Of a stretch of 64,000 nt of DNA, positions 1 to 9,076 are shown piece by piece (the stretch's first letter is position 1; each line of letters begins with the position of its first letter). A program made the position numbers and the translations under genes. The notes under the pieces were generated by a model. The model was not told where the DNA came from and searched no databases. It saw only the letters and a list, made by a program, of their open reading frames with translations. This DNA comes from Clostridiales bacterium (GTDB taxonomy: Bacteria > Bacillota > Clostridia > Lachnospirales > Lachnospiraceae), in the NCBI GenBank assembly GCA_020860715.1, contig JAJBTU010000033.1, positions 1 to 64,000 on the forward strand. Direction: 5' to 3'.

Positions 1-320
1 GACTTTTTTCACTGCGTTTTCAAATTTGAGAAATAATTTTTCTGGAAGTTAAGGAATAAAATCAAAAGAATCAATAACAGTAGGCCAGTGGCGTCATCCG
101 ATGCCAAGAGATCATCTCCTTTATCAATATCCTTCATGCAGGCAATGCGATGTCTGCGCAGCAGGTTTCTTCTTATTAGAGTGGATGATACAACAGAATG
201 GAAAAAAAAGCAACGTAAAGTTCAGGTAAACCCGGCAGAATCTGAGAAAACATAAAAATTACGGTTTTCCAGACCGATGCCCCAAACAGCCAGGGCGCAT
301 CCGGAGAGGGGAGATTTCAA

Positions 321-361
321 TGTCAAGGAACCTTGACAACCAGGTGTGAGTGCGTTAAGAT
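321..361 (+). promoter_or_regulatory. marR promoter with overlapping palindromic operator
   Basis: A perfect inverted repeat TGTCAAGG-AA-CCTTGACA lies at 321-338. Its right arm contains the -35 hexamer TTGACA (333-338), which is followed after 17 bases by TAAGAT (356-361). An 18-bp palindrome over the -35 of a MarR gene is the classic layout for autorepression. The promoter also shows that the TTG at 333 cannot be the start codon, because it lies in the -35. The upstream stretch 1-320 contains no ORF or structure that I can support. Confidence 0.75.
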
Positions 362-383
362 TGCCTCTGGAGGCGAATCAGAT

Positions 384-941
384 ATGGAAGACAGGTATCC
401 TCTGATGGAAGAGACTATCGGGCATCTGCGGTTTTTTGGACATTTTCTGCATTATCAGATGGGCAATAAGTTTGGACGGCGAAGAATCCTGAAAATTATG
501 CTGGAGCATATGGAAGCGGAAGGGACAACGGAGACGACCCCCGCCGGTACGAATCCCGCCGGTACGGGCGCTGCATCCGGGGCCGGCTGTGCGGCCGGAA
601 CCGCCGCAGCTTCCGGGGGCATCCTGCAGAGAGACCTGCAGGACATTCTTCACATTCAGTCCGGATCTTTGAGTGAGGTCATCATTAAGATAGAAGCGGA
701 AGGACTGATTGAGAAGACGCGGAGCGAAAAAGACGGACGGCAGATCGTCCTGCGCCTGACGCCGGAAGGGGAGAAGCTGGCGCGCTCTTACAAGGCGGAG
801 CATGAGGAAAAAGTGCGGCAGCTGATGTCCTGCCTGTCCGATGAGGAGATGAGAGATCTGAATGCGACGCTTGCACGGCTGGAGCAGCACTGGAAAGAAA
901 TGGAAACAGATACATTTAAAAGCAGCGGTATGAACGACTGA
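384..941 (+). CDS. MarR-family transcriptional regulator with low-complexity insertion
   Basis: This is a winged-helix MarR-type repressor of about 185 residues. The start is the ATG at 384 behind GGAGG, inside the transcript of the 333-361 promoter. The helix-turn-helix region reads LQRDLQDILHIQSGSLSEVI, followed by a wing with RSEKDGRQIVLRLTPEG, both typical of the family. Between the second helix and the recognition region there is an insertion of roughly 35 residues rich in Thr, Ala, Gly and Pro (DNA about 516-620). Normal MarR proteins of about 150 residues lack it. The gene sits just upstream of the dehydratase activase, which has its own promoter. The ligand is unknown. Autoregulation through the 321-338 palindrome is likely. 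Confidence 0.85.
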   Translation: MEDRYPLMEETIGHLRFFGHFLHYQMGNKFGRRRILKIMLEHMEAEGTTETTPAGTNPAGTGAASGAGCAAGTAAASGGILQRDLQDILHIQSGSLSEVIIKIEAEGLIEKTRSEKDGRQIVLRLTPEGEKLARSYKAEHEEKVRQLMSCLSDEEMRDLNATLARLEQHWKEMETDTFKSSGMND

Positions 942-962
942 GAATGTTCAAAGTTTTTTCAT

Positions 963-990
963 TTGACATCAAAATACAGCATGTTAAAAT
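963..990 (+). promoter_or_regulatory. Promoter of the activase gene
   Basis: TTGACA (963-968), a 16-base spacer and TAAAAT (985-990) lie 61 bases upstream of the activase ATG. This suggests transcription independent of the upstream marR. Confidence 0.65.
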
Positions 991-1050
991 AAATCAGACT
1001 GAAAGACCGTTTCGTGACGACGGCATAACAGATAGAGGAGAAAAGGAAGT

Positions 1051-4000
1051 ATGCCAGAGAAATCATCAGCATCCCGGATATTTCTGGTCGGTATTGACGT
1101 AGGATCCACCACGACAAAGATTGTCGTGGCGGACGAGGATACAAAACAGATTGTTTATTCGGATTACAAAAGACATAACGCAGCGCAGGTACACAGTGTG
1201 TGCCTTGCGCTCAACTTATTTATGGAGAAGGCTCCGGAATTCCTGCGGGAACCGGGCGCGGAGAAGGTAAGGCTTCGCGTAGTTCTGACCGGCTCCGGCG
1301 GCGGAGAGATCGCGAAGCTGCTGGGCGTTCCTTACATACAGGAGGTGGTGGCGAACTCCATCGCGCTGCGCTCGTATTATGAGGATGTGGGGACCGCCAT
1401 CGAGCTTGACGGTCAGGATGCGAAGATGATCTTTTTTAACCGGGATGCGGACGGTACGCTGAATGTGAGCGATATGCGCATGAACGGAAGCTGCGCGGGC
1501 GGCACAGGAGCGTTTATTGATGAGATTGCGGCAGTGCTGAAGACGCCGGTGGAAGAATTTAATGCGCTGGCTGAGCAGGGCACCTGTGTCTATGACATTT
1601 CCGGACGCTGCGGCGTGTACGCGAAGACGGACATTCAGCCGCTTCTGAATCAGGGCGTGGCACGGCAGGATCTGGCCCTCTCCGCGTTTCACGCGATCGC
1701 GAAGCAGACGATCGGCGGTCTGGCGCAGGGCCTGGATATAGAGAAACCGGTCGTGTTTGAGGGCGGTCCGCTGACGTTTCATCCGAGGCTGATCCAGGTG
1801 TTTGCAGAGAGACTGGGACTTTCTCCGGAAGAGACTCTGATTCCGGAACATCCGGAGATTATGATCGCCTATGGTGCGGCACTCTCTCTTGAATCCATGT
1901 TTGCGGCCCGGACGAGTTCGTATACGGTGCAGCAGCTGCTGGAGAGACTGGGAAATGGATCGAAGCAGGAGAAGGAGAGCGTTTCCAGACCCTATTTTTC
2001 CTCGGAAGAAGAGAAGGAGCGCTTTCTGAAACGCCATGCGCTGAAAGAATGCACGCCGTATCAGCCGCGCGATGGCGAGACGGTGCGCGCGTATCTCGGC
2101 ATTGATTCCGGAAGTACGACGACCAAGTTCGTTCTCATGGATGAGCGGGAAAACATACTGGATACTTTTTACTCCCCGAATGAGGGAGAACCTCTGATGG
2201 TGGCAAAGAAAGCGATTCTGGAGATCCGCGACCGTTATCGAAAGGCGGGAGCGCAGCTTGAGATTATCGCTGCCGGGGCGACCGGCTACGGGGAAATGCT
2301 GTTTTCAAAGGCGTGGAATACGGAGTGCCATATGGTGGAGACTGTCGCGCATGCGAGAGCGGCCGCGAAGTATGTGGATGACGCGACCTTTATTCTGGAT
2401 ATCGGCGGACAGGACATGAAGGCCATCTGGGTGGATCATGGGATTGTGACGAACATTGTCGTGAATGAGGCCTGCTCTTCAGGCTGCGGCTCATTTCTCG
2501 AAAATTTTGCGTCCTCTCTGCATATTCCGGTCAGGGAAATTGCGAAGGCCGCGTTCGAATCGAAGCACCCGGCTGTTCTCGGCAGCCGCTGCACGGTCTT
2601 TATGAACAGCAGCATTGTTACGGAACAGCGGAACGGCAGGCAGTCCGGTGATATCATGGCGGGACTTTGCCGCTCCATTATAGAAAACGTATTTACAAAG
2701 GTGATCCGCATCTCAAATCTGGATTCGCTCGGTGATACGATTGTCGTGCAGGGCGGTACGTTCCAGAATGACGCGGTGCTTTGCGCGATGGAACAGTATA
2801 CGGGCCGTGAGGTGACGCGCGCGCCTTACCCGGGGCTGATGGGAGCCATTGGCGCGGCGCTGCTGACGAAAGAGCACTGCGAGGAGGAAGTGACAGAAAG
2901 GTCTGTTCAGCCTGAGAACCGGACGAAAGCTGCCGGGGCGGCCGCGGGGAAAGCTGCGGCTTTTAGGCGCACGTTCATTGGCCTGGACGCGATTGAGAAT
3001 TTTTCCTATACGCAGGAGGCAAATTCGCCCTGCCCGTTCTGCACAAACCACTGCAAGCGCACGGTCGTCCGCTTTTCGAATGGAAATTCGTGGATTACGA
3101 ACAATCGATGCGAGCGCGGTGAGATTCTGGGAGACCCGAAGGATGCAGCGGTGCGGGAACAGCTGCGGGAGACGAAGGCAAAGAAGGATCTTGTGCCGAA
3201 TCTGTTCCGGCTGCGCGAGGAACTGCTGTTCCGCGAGTATCCGTATCCGCAGCTGTATACTTCGGATGCGTCCGGTTCATCGGAAGGAGCCGGCGCCTCC
3301 GGTTTTTCCGGTACAGCTGCTTCATCCGGCGCTCTGGCATCGGATGGGACAGCAAAAGGGATACATGACCGCGGCATTACGATCGGCATTCCCCGTGTCC
3401 TGTCCTTCTGGGAGACGATGCCGTTCTGGACAACGTTCTGGAAGTCCCTTGGCTTCCGCGTGCGGATTTCTGACAGGAGCACAAGAAAAATTTACGAGAG
3501 CGGACTTTCCGCAGTGACTTCGGATACGGTCTGCTTTCCGGCAAAGCTGGTGCACGGGCACATCCGGAATCTGATCGGGGAAGATGCGGCGGGTGGCACC
3601 GGTGCGGTGCAGGGAGATGCTGCGAAAAGACATCCCCGCTGCGACCGCATTTTCATGCCCTCGATCACGGCCGTTCAATCCGAAAATACCGAGAAGACGA
3701 GCGAATCCATGTGCGCGGTGGTGAAGGGCTACCCGATCGTCATCCGCAATTCCGACAGCCCGGAAAAACGCTGGGGCATCCCCTTTGACGCGCCGCTGTT
3801 CCACTGGCATAAAGTGACGGACCGCAACCGTCAGCTGAAAGAATATATGGAGAAGACCTTCGGCATTCAGGCTGAAATGACCATGCAGGCCATTGAGGCG
3901 GGCGACGCGGCGCAGAAAATGTTTTCCGATGAGCTGAAAAAAGCCGGGCAGGCGGTCATAGATCAGGTGAAAAAAGAAGGCAAATATGCGGTCGTGCTGG

Positions 4001-5745
4001 CGTCGCGCCCATATCAGAATGATGCACTGGTCAACCATGATCTGCCGGAGATGTTTACGAGCCTTGGCATTCCGGTGCTGACCGCGGATTCTGTGCCGGG
4101 GATTGAGAATGTGGATTTAAGCAGGAGCCGTCTGGATATTGTCAACAACTATCACGCAAGGATGCTCTCAAGTGCGCTGATCGCTGCGGAGAGTCCGTAT
4201 CTGGAATATGTACAGATTGTCAGCTTTGGCTGCGGCCACGACGCGTATCTCTCTGATGAGATCATCCGCCTGATGAAAGAGACCTCCGGCAAGATCCCTC
4301 TGATCCTCAAGGTGGATGAGAGCGACGTGCAGGGACCACTGCGCATCCGCGTCCGCTCTTTTGTGGAGACAGTGGAAATGCGGCGTAAAAAGAGCCGCGC
4401 CATGCAGATCTGTCAGCTTCCGGATCCGTACCCGGTGAAGTTTACGAAAGCGGATCGGAGCGAAAAAATTCTGCTGGTGCCGAATACCTCACACGCGTTT
4501 GCCCGCCTGATGGCGGCCGCAATGGGAGGCCAGCACCATATGAAGGCAGCGGCGCTGGATGTTGGCCGCGAGGAAGCCATCCGGCTGGGGAAGCAGTATG
4601 TACATAATGATATCTGCTTCCCGGCGCAGATCGTGATCGGGGAGGCGCTGGCCGCGCTGAAAAGCGGCAAATATGACGACAGGAAAGTCGTCATCGCGAT
4701 GGCAAAATACGTCGGTGACTGCCGCCTGACGCATTACAGCGCGCTGCTTCGGAAAGCGCTGGACGATGCGGGGTATTCTTATGTGCCGATCGTGACAAAT
4801 GATGATGTGGATTCCCATAACCTGCATCCGGGATATAAACTGAGCGTCTCTGCCTCGGTAAAGATCGCGTTCTGCCTGCCGATGATTGATGAACTGGAGG
4901 AACTGCTGCGCAAAATCCGCCCATACGAAAAGGAGCCGGGCAGCGCGAACCGTGCGTTTGAAGAGGCGATGGATGCGCTGATCTTCGGACTGGAAAAACA
5001 TGGCTTAAGGGGAGCCAGACTCGGCTTTAAAAAGGGCATTGAGCTCATGAAAAATGTAGATTATGACCGTGCGCGGCCAAAGCCGCGCGTGCTGATTGTC
5101 GGAGAATATCTGCTGAATTTCCACCCGGGCGCGAATCACGACATCGAAGAGTATCTGGAAAAGAACGGCTTCGAGATTATCGAGGCAAAGATGACGGACG
5201 TTATCCAGAAGACATACTTCTATCAGGCGTCGCAGAACAAAGAATACCATCTGGACCGGAAGCCAGCCGAGAAAGCATGGCCCAGAACAGTGAATGAGGT
5301 CTTTGACCTTGCACACAAAGTATCGGATTCGATTGCAAAAGAACACCCGCTCTTTGAGCGTCCGGCGCGTCTGCCGGAACTGGTGCAGGACAGCGATCCG
5401 ATTATTCATCACACCTTTGACGCTGGGGAGGGCGTGCTGATTCCGGGGGAGATTCTGCATCACGCGAAAAAGGGGTGCCGTGCCTTTGTGATCCTTCAGC
5501 CATTTGGCTGCCTGCCAAATCATGTGGTTGGCCGCGGTATCGCCAAGAAACTGAAGGAACTGTATCCGGACGCGCAGATCCTGCCGCTGGATTATGACCC
5601 GGATGTCAGCTTCGCGAACATTGAGAACCGCCTGCAGATGCTGATTATGAATTCAAAAGGCGACAGCCATTCGATGAAGCCGGCGGCTGCCTTAAAAGAA
5701 AAAATGAAAGGGCAGCACAGCGGCAGACTGGTGACAGCGCACTGA
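1051..5745 (+). CDS. Acyl-CoA dehydratase activase, giant fusion (BadF/HgdC x2 plus DUF2229 region)
   Basis: This 1564-residue protein belongs to the BadF/BadG/HgdC ASKHA ATPase family, whose members feed ATP-driven electrons to 2-hydroxyacyl-CoA dehydratases. It carries two complete activase domains. The first begins with GIDVGSTTTK near residue 14 and the second with GIDSGSTTTK near residue 350. Each has the cysteines expected to bridge a dimer-interface [4Fe-4S] cluster: GSCAGGTGAF near 147 and SGRCGVY in domain 1, ACSSGCGSF near 474 and GSRCTVF in domain 2. From about residue 775 to the end there is a DUF2229/HgdB-like region (ITIGIPRVLSFW). Large fusions of this kind are common in Clostridia, usually annotated from domain hits only, and their physiological substrate is not known. 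Low-complexity inserts occur at about 2880-2970, 3262-3360 and 3580-3633. No dehydratase subunit genes are adjacent. Confidence 0.88.
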   Translation: MPEKSSASRIFLVGIDVGSTTTKIVVADEDTKQIVYSDYKRHNAAQVHSVCLALNLFMEKAPEFLREPGAEKVRLRVVLTGSGGGEIAKLLGVPYIQEVVANSIALRSYYEDVGTAIELDGQDAKMIFFNRDADGTLNVSDMRMNGSCAGGTGAFIDEIAAVLKTPVEEFNALAEQGTCVYDISGRCGVYAKTDIQPLLNQGVARQDLALSAFHAIAKQTIGGLAQGLDIEKPVVFEGGPLTFHPRLIQVFAERLGLSPEETLIPEHPEIMIAYGAALSLESMFAARTSSYTVQQLLERLGNGSKQEKESVSRPYFSSEEEKERFLKRHALKECTPYQPRDGETVRAYLGIDSGSTTTKFVLMDERENILDTFYSPNEGEPLMVAKKAILEIRDRYRKAGAQLEIIAAGATGYGEMLFSKAWNTECHMVETVAHARAAAKYVDDATFILDIGGQDMKAIWVDHGIVTNIVVNEACSSGCGSFLENFASSLHIPVREIAKAAFESKHPAVLGSRCTVFMNSSIVTEQRNGRQSGDIMAGLCRSIIENVFTKVIRISNLDSLGDTIVVQGGTFQNDAVLCAMEQYTGREVTRAPYPGLMGAIGAALLTKEHCEEEVTERSVQPENRTKAAGAAAGKAAAFRRTFIGLDAIENFSYTQEANSPCPFCTNHCKRTVVRFSNGNSWITNNRCERGEILGDPKDAAVREQLRETKAKKDLVPNLFRLREELLFREYPYPQLYTSDASGSSEGAGASGFSGTAASSGALASDGTAKGIHDRGITIGIPRVLSFWETMPFWTTFWKSLGFRVRISDRSTRKIYESGLSAVTSDTVCFPAKLVHGHIRNLIGEDAAGGTGAVQGDAAKRHPRCDRIFMPSITAVQSENTEKTSESMCAVVKGYPIVIRNSDSPEKRWGIPFDAPLFHWHKVTDRNRQLKEYMEKTFGIQAEMTMQAIEAGDAAQKMFSDELKKAGQAVIDQVKKEGKYAVVLASRPYQNDALVNHDLPEMFTSLGIPVLTADSVPGIENVDLSRSRLDIVNNYHARMLSSALIAAESPYLEYVQIVSFGCGHDAYLSDEIIRLMKETSGKIPLILKVDESDVQGPLRIRVRSFVETVEMRRKKSRAMQICQLPDPYPVKFTKADRSEKILLVPNTSHAFARLMAAAMGGQHHMKAAALDVGREEAIRLGKQYVHNDICFPAQIVIGEALAALKSGKYDDRKVVIAMAKYVGDCRLTHYSALLRKALDDAGYSYVPIVTNDDVDSHNLHPGYKLSVSASVKIAFCLPMIDELEELLRKIRPYEKEPGSANRAFEEAMDALIFGLEKHGLRGARLGFKKGIELMKNVDYDRARPKPRVLIVGEYLLNFHPGANHDIEEYLEKNGFEIIEAKMTDVIQKTYFYQASQNKEYHLDRKPAEKAWPRTVNEVFDLAHKVSDSIAKEHPLFERPARLPELVQDSDPIIHHTFDAGEGVLIPGEILHHAKKGCRAFVILQPFGCLPNHVVGRGIAKKLKELYPDAQILPLDYDPDVSFANIENRLQMLIMNSKGDSHSMKPAAALKEKMKGQHSGRLVTAH

Positions 5746-5771
5746 ACCGGCCGCACCCGCAGCAGCGTTTC

Positions 5772-5800
5772 TTGACAATTCTGACGGGGTATTGTATAGT
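5772..5800 (+). promoter_or_regulatory. degV promoter
   Basis: A near-consensus promoter: TTGACA (5772-5777), 17-base spacer, TATAGT (5795-5800), about 50 bases before the DegV start. The in-frame ATG at 5772 region lies in the promoter and is not a start. Confidence 0.8.
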
Positions 5801-5849
5801 GGTTTCATCTTTGCAAACAGCAGCCAGATTCCATACGGAGGGGAAAAAG

Positions 5850-6722
5850 ATGGATTATGAGATTTTTGTAGACATGTCTCTGGATATTGATGTGCAGATA
5901 GCAGAGCAGTATGGGATTCGGTTTGTCCCGATGGAATACATGCTCGGAGGAGAGACCTTCCGGGCGACGGGGCCGGAGAGTGATGCGCGGATGCACAATT
6001 TCTATGAGAGCATGCGACAGAATATTCCGACCAAGACCAGCCAGATCACGCCGTATCAGTATGAGGAGACGTTTGGCCCGGTCGTAAAAGAAGGGAAAGC
6101 GGTTCTGTACATCGCGCTCTCCGGCGGACTTTCCAAGACCTATGAGTCGGCGCTGCTGGCGGCGGAGAACCTGAAGGACGAGTATGAGAACGTACAGATC
6201 GAAGTGATCGACAGCCGCGCCGCGACCGGCGGGATGGGGCTGCTTGCCGAGTCGGCCGCGAAGAACCGTGAGGCCGGCATGTCGCTGGAGGAGAACGCGA
6301 AGTGGCTCCGGAACAATGTTCATTATGTAAATCATTGGTTTATGGTAGAGGATCTGGTATATCTGCGGCGCGGCGGGCGCATTTCTGCGGCGACGGCGAT
6401 CGTCGGCTCCGCGCTGAACATTAAGCCGATTCTGAAGATCGACGCAAAGGGCGAGCTGGTGTCCGTGGCGAACAAGCGCGGCAGCAAGCAGGCGATGCGT
6501 GCTCTGGCGGAGTATTACAGGACGCGGTATGATGCGAAATTCGGCAATGCTGCCTACATCTGCTGCGCCGACTGCAGGGACTCAGCCGCAGAGCTGAAGG
6601 AGATGGTGCTGAACATCAATCCGGATGCGGATGTGCGGATTACGATGCTCTGTCCGGTCATCGGCGCGCATACCGGGCCGGGGATGCTGTCCATGATCTT
6701 CTATGGAGCGGCGATGGACTGA
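5850..6722 (+). CDS. DegV family lipid-binding protein
   Basis: This is a cytoplasmic fatty-acid-binding protein of the DegV/FakB family, 290 residues, the usual length. It begins YEIFVDMSLDID and contains the family's conserved TKTSQITPYQYEE segment, VIDSRAATGGMG, and LVYLRRGGRISAATA followed by LNIKPIL. FakB-type proteins present bound fatty acids to FakA kinase in Gram-positive bacteria. No fakA is nearby, so this role is inferred from family only. The ATG at 5850 follows GGAGGGG. The gene stands alone between its own promoter and a terminator. Confidence 0.9.
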   Translation: MDYEIFVDMSLDIDVQIAEQYGIRFVPMEYMLGGETFRATGPESDARMHNFYESMRQNIPTKTSQITPYQYEETFGPVVKEGKAVLYIALSGGLSKTYESALLAAENLKDEYENVQIEVIDSRAATGGMGLLAESAAKNREAGMSLEENAKWLRNNVHYVNHWFMVEDLVYLRRGGRISAATAIVGSALNIKPILKIDAKGELVSVANKRGSKQAMRALAEYYRTRYDAKFGNAAYICCADCRDSAAELKEMVLNINPDADVRITMLCPVIGAHTGPGMLSMIFYGAAMD

Positions 6723-6732
6723 TCTGAAAAAA

Positions 6733-6766
6733 GACCCCGATGCAGATTTGCACCGGGGCCTTTTCA
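6733..6766. terminator. Bidirectional terminator between degV and the ammonium channel gene
   Basis: The inverted repeat CCCCGATGCA / TGCACCGGGG (one mismatch) is flanked by an A-run on the left and TTTT on the right. It can serve both converging genes. Confidence 0.8.
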
Positions 6767-6863
6767 TAACTGCGCGCAAGGGGTTGTGCACAGGTCTTAC
6801 CAGTTATTTACATCTGCCAATAGATGCCATATTACACCAACATCCAGTGGCGATACATTCGTT

Positions 6864-8606
6864 TTACTCTACATCGTTCAGCGCTGCCAGATCTTCCTCA
6901 CCGGTGCGGACCTTGACGACCTTATCCACATTATAGACGAAGATCTTGCCGTCGCCGATGTGGCCGGTGTAAAGCGCTTTCTTCGCGGTCTCGATCACGG
7001 TATCTACCGGCAGGTTGCCGACGATGATCTCGACCTTTACCTTCGGAAGCAGCGTCGCGTCAAGCTCGACTCCGCGGTACCGTTCGCCCGCACCCTTCTG
7101 GATGCCGCAGCCCATGACCTGCGTCACCGTCATGCCGGTCACGCCGATGTCATTCATGGCCTTTCTCAGCACGTCATAGCGGGACAGTCTCGCAATAATC
7201 GATACCTTGTAGATACCAGTCTCGGATACCGGAGCCTTGACCACCTTGACTGCTGCATCCTTCTGCGCCTCCGAAGCGGAGACATAATCGTCGCTGCCCA
7301 GCTGTGTATTGGCATTGACAGACATTGAAGTGTTGGAAACATCCATGATGGAGAAGCCTGCGTATGCGCTCGGCAGACCATGCTCGGTCGCATCCAGACC
7401 AAGGATTTCCTCTTCCCCCGATACACGGAGACCAAAGATTGCCTTGATGACAGTAAAGGTAATCGTAATCATCACTGCAGTCCAGGCGGCTACCGATATA
7501 ACACCGAGCAGCTGTTTTCCGAGAAGCCCAAAGCCGCCGCCGTAGAAGAGGCCGACCAGTGTATCATTGCCCGGAGCGGAGGTGGTGGCGAACAGACCGA
7601 CCGCGATTGTACCCCAGATACCATTCATCATATGTACCGCAACCGCGCCGACCGGATCATCGATGCGCAGTTTATTGTCCAGAAGCCAGACACCGAATAC
7701 TACCAGCAGACCGGCAACCGCGCCGATCACCAGAGCGCCGAAGCAGTCTGTCACGTCGCAGGGAGCGGTGATTGCCACCAGGCCCGCCAGAGAGGCGTTC
7801 AGACACATGGAAACATCCGGCTTGCCATATTTGATCCAGGTAAAAATCATACATACCACAGTCGCGGTCGCGGGAGCTACCGTCGTGGTAAGGAACACAG
7901 AACCGAGCTGCTCTACGGAAGTACAGGCCGCGCCGTTGAATCCGTACCAGCCAAGCCACAGGATAAAGCAGCCGAGGCAGCCGAGCGGAAGGTTGTGGCC
8001 GGGGAATGCGTTTACTTTCGTGATTTTTCCGGATTTATCTCTTTCGAATTTTCCGATACGCGGTCCAAGCATCTTTGCGCCGATCAGAGCGGAGATACCG
8101 CCGACCATGTGAATCGCGCAGGAGCCTGCAAAATCGTGGAAGCCCAGCTGAGAGAGCCAGCCGCCGCCCCAGATCCAGTGCGCCTCGATCGGATAGATCA
8201 GTGCGGAAATCACTGCCGAATAAATACAGTAGGAAAGGAATTTCGTCCTCTCCGCCATGGCTCCGGAGACGATCGTCGCAGTCGTCGCGCAGAATACCAG
8301 GTTGAACACGAAGTTGGACCAGTCAAAGTCCGCATAGCTTGTGAAAATGTCAAATCCGGGCTTTCCAATGAATCCGGCGAGGTCCTCGCCGAGCAGCAGC
8401 CCGAAGCCAATCAGAATAAACATGATGGTACCGATACAGAAATCCATCAGGTTCTTCATCAGGATATTACCGGTATTCTTTGCCCGCGTAAAACCTGCCT
8501 CTACCATCGCAAAGCCTGCCTGCATCCAGAATACAAGCGCGGCGCCGATCAGAAACCAGACACCGAACACTTCACCGTTGATGGCGCTCAAAATTTCTTC
8601 TGTCAT
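6864..8606 (-). CDS. Ammonium channel Amt fused to a C-terminal P-II (GlnK) domain
   Basis: This 580-residue protein combines an eleven-helix Amt/Rh ammonium channel with a complete P-II signal protein. Residues 1 to about 425 are Amt, including the FAGSCAIHMVGG segment and a second VHMMNG segment that supply the twin pore histidines. The P-II domain runs from about residue 463 to the end, with a T-loop GERYRGVEL (Tyr near 509, the usual uridylylation site) and the nucleotide-binding GDGKIFV followed by RTGEE at the C terminus. In most bacteria GlnK is a separate soluble trimer that plugs AmtB. Here the plug is tethered. ATG 8606 follows GAGGAGG, and the longer frame starting at 8627 only covers that ribosome site. 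There is no separate glnK or glnA in the window. Confidence 0.93.
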   Translation of the reverse strand: MTEEILSAINGEVFGVWFLIGAALVFWMQAGFAMVEAGFTRAKNTGNILMKNLMDFCIGTIMFILIGFGLLLGEDLAGFIGKPGFDIFTSYADFDWSNFVFNLVFCATTATIVSGAMAERTKFLSYCIYSAVISALIYPIEAHWIWGGGWLSQLGFHDFAGSCAIHMVGGISALIGAKMLGPRIGKFERDKSGKITKVNAFPGHNLPLGCLGCFILWLGWYGFNGAACTSVEQLGSVFLTTTVAPATATVVCMIFTWIKYGKPDVSMCLNASLAGLVAITAPCDVTDCFGALVIGAVAGLLVVFGVWLLDNKLRIDDPVGAVAVHMMNGIWGTIAVGLFATTSAPGNDTLVGLFYGGGFGLLGKQLLGVISVAAWTAVMITITFTVIKAIFGLRVSGEEEILGLDATEHGLPSAYAGFSIMDVSNTSMSVNANTQLGSDDYVSASEAQKDAAVKVVKAPVSETGIYKVSIIARLSRYDVLRKAMNDIGVTGMTVTQVMGCGIQKGAGERYRGVELDATLLPKVKVEIIVGNLPVDTVIETAKKALYTGHIGDGKIFVYNVDKVVKVRTGEEDLAALNDVE

Positions 8607-8750
8607 AATAGTTCCTCCTCTTTTCAAAAATTCTGCCGTGCAGGGTACATGAAATGTTTTCCTACCGTCATTCGAATATTTTGCATTCGGACGGATTCAC
8701 AGTGCCAGATGCGGGAAACGCTTCACGGAAATGCCCCCTGTACAACAGAA

Positions 8751-8780
8751 AAGGCGCTGGAGAAAATTCTCCAACGCCTT
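8751..8780 (-). promoter_or_regulatory. 5'-end hairpin in the amt-glnK leader
   Basis: The inverted repeat AAGGCG(C)TGGAGAA / TTCTCCA(A)CGCCTT begins only a few bases after the predicted transcription start and leaves a leader of about 180 bases before the gene. On the reverse strand it is followed by a short T-rich tract (TTTTCTGTT). It may be a weak terminator used as an attenuator or an mRNA-stabilising 5' hairpin. The rest of 8607-8750 shows no recognisable riboswitch. Confidence 0.55.
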
Positions 8781-8793
8781 CGTTGTTGTCCCT

Positions 8794-8823
8794 ATTATAA
8801 GAGCGCGGCGGCAAAAATGTCAA
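8794..8823 (-). promoter_or_regulatory. amt-glnK promoter
   Basis: On the reverse strand TTGACA (8818-8823), an 18-base spacer and TATAAT (8794-8799) form a full-consensus housekeeping promoter facing the ammonium channel gene. Confidence 0.8.
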
Positions 8824-8951
8824 TTCAAGATATTTCCAAAGAAAAAATGAAAAATCTAAAAATTTTGTTAAAAACGGCGAAATTAAGAAAATATTCGGCC
8901 TCAGAAAAAGATGCGTAAACGAATTCCACAGGGAAATGTTTTGGTTAATCA

Positions 8952-8980
8952 TTGCAAAGTTCAGGATGATATGGTAGATT
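8952..8980 (+). promoter_or_regulatory. Promoter of the LprI-type gene
   Basis: TTGCAA (8952-8957), 17 bases, TAGATT (8975-8980), upstream of the secreted protein at 9077 and divergent from the amt promoter. The remainder of the 8607-9076 gap is A/T-rich with no further feature that I can support. Confidence 0.55.
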
Positions 8981-9076
8981 TTTATATGAAAAGGAACTCT
9001 GATTGGGGCTTTGGTATGGACGTCAGGGGAATCCGGTTTTAAGATTGGAATCGGACAATCCGGAAGGGATAATCGT

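Noticed and set aside
333-383. MarR start at TTG 333
   Set aside because: The TTG is part of the -35 hexamer TTGACA and lies upstream of the predicted transcript.
7380-8918. Forward ORF of 512 codons opposite the ammonium channel gene
   Set aside because: It is the antisense shadow of amt-glnK, has no ribosome site or recognisable protein features, and its composition follows the codon structure of the real gene.
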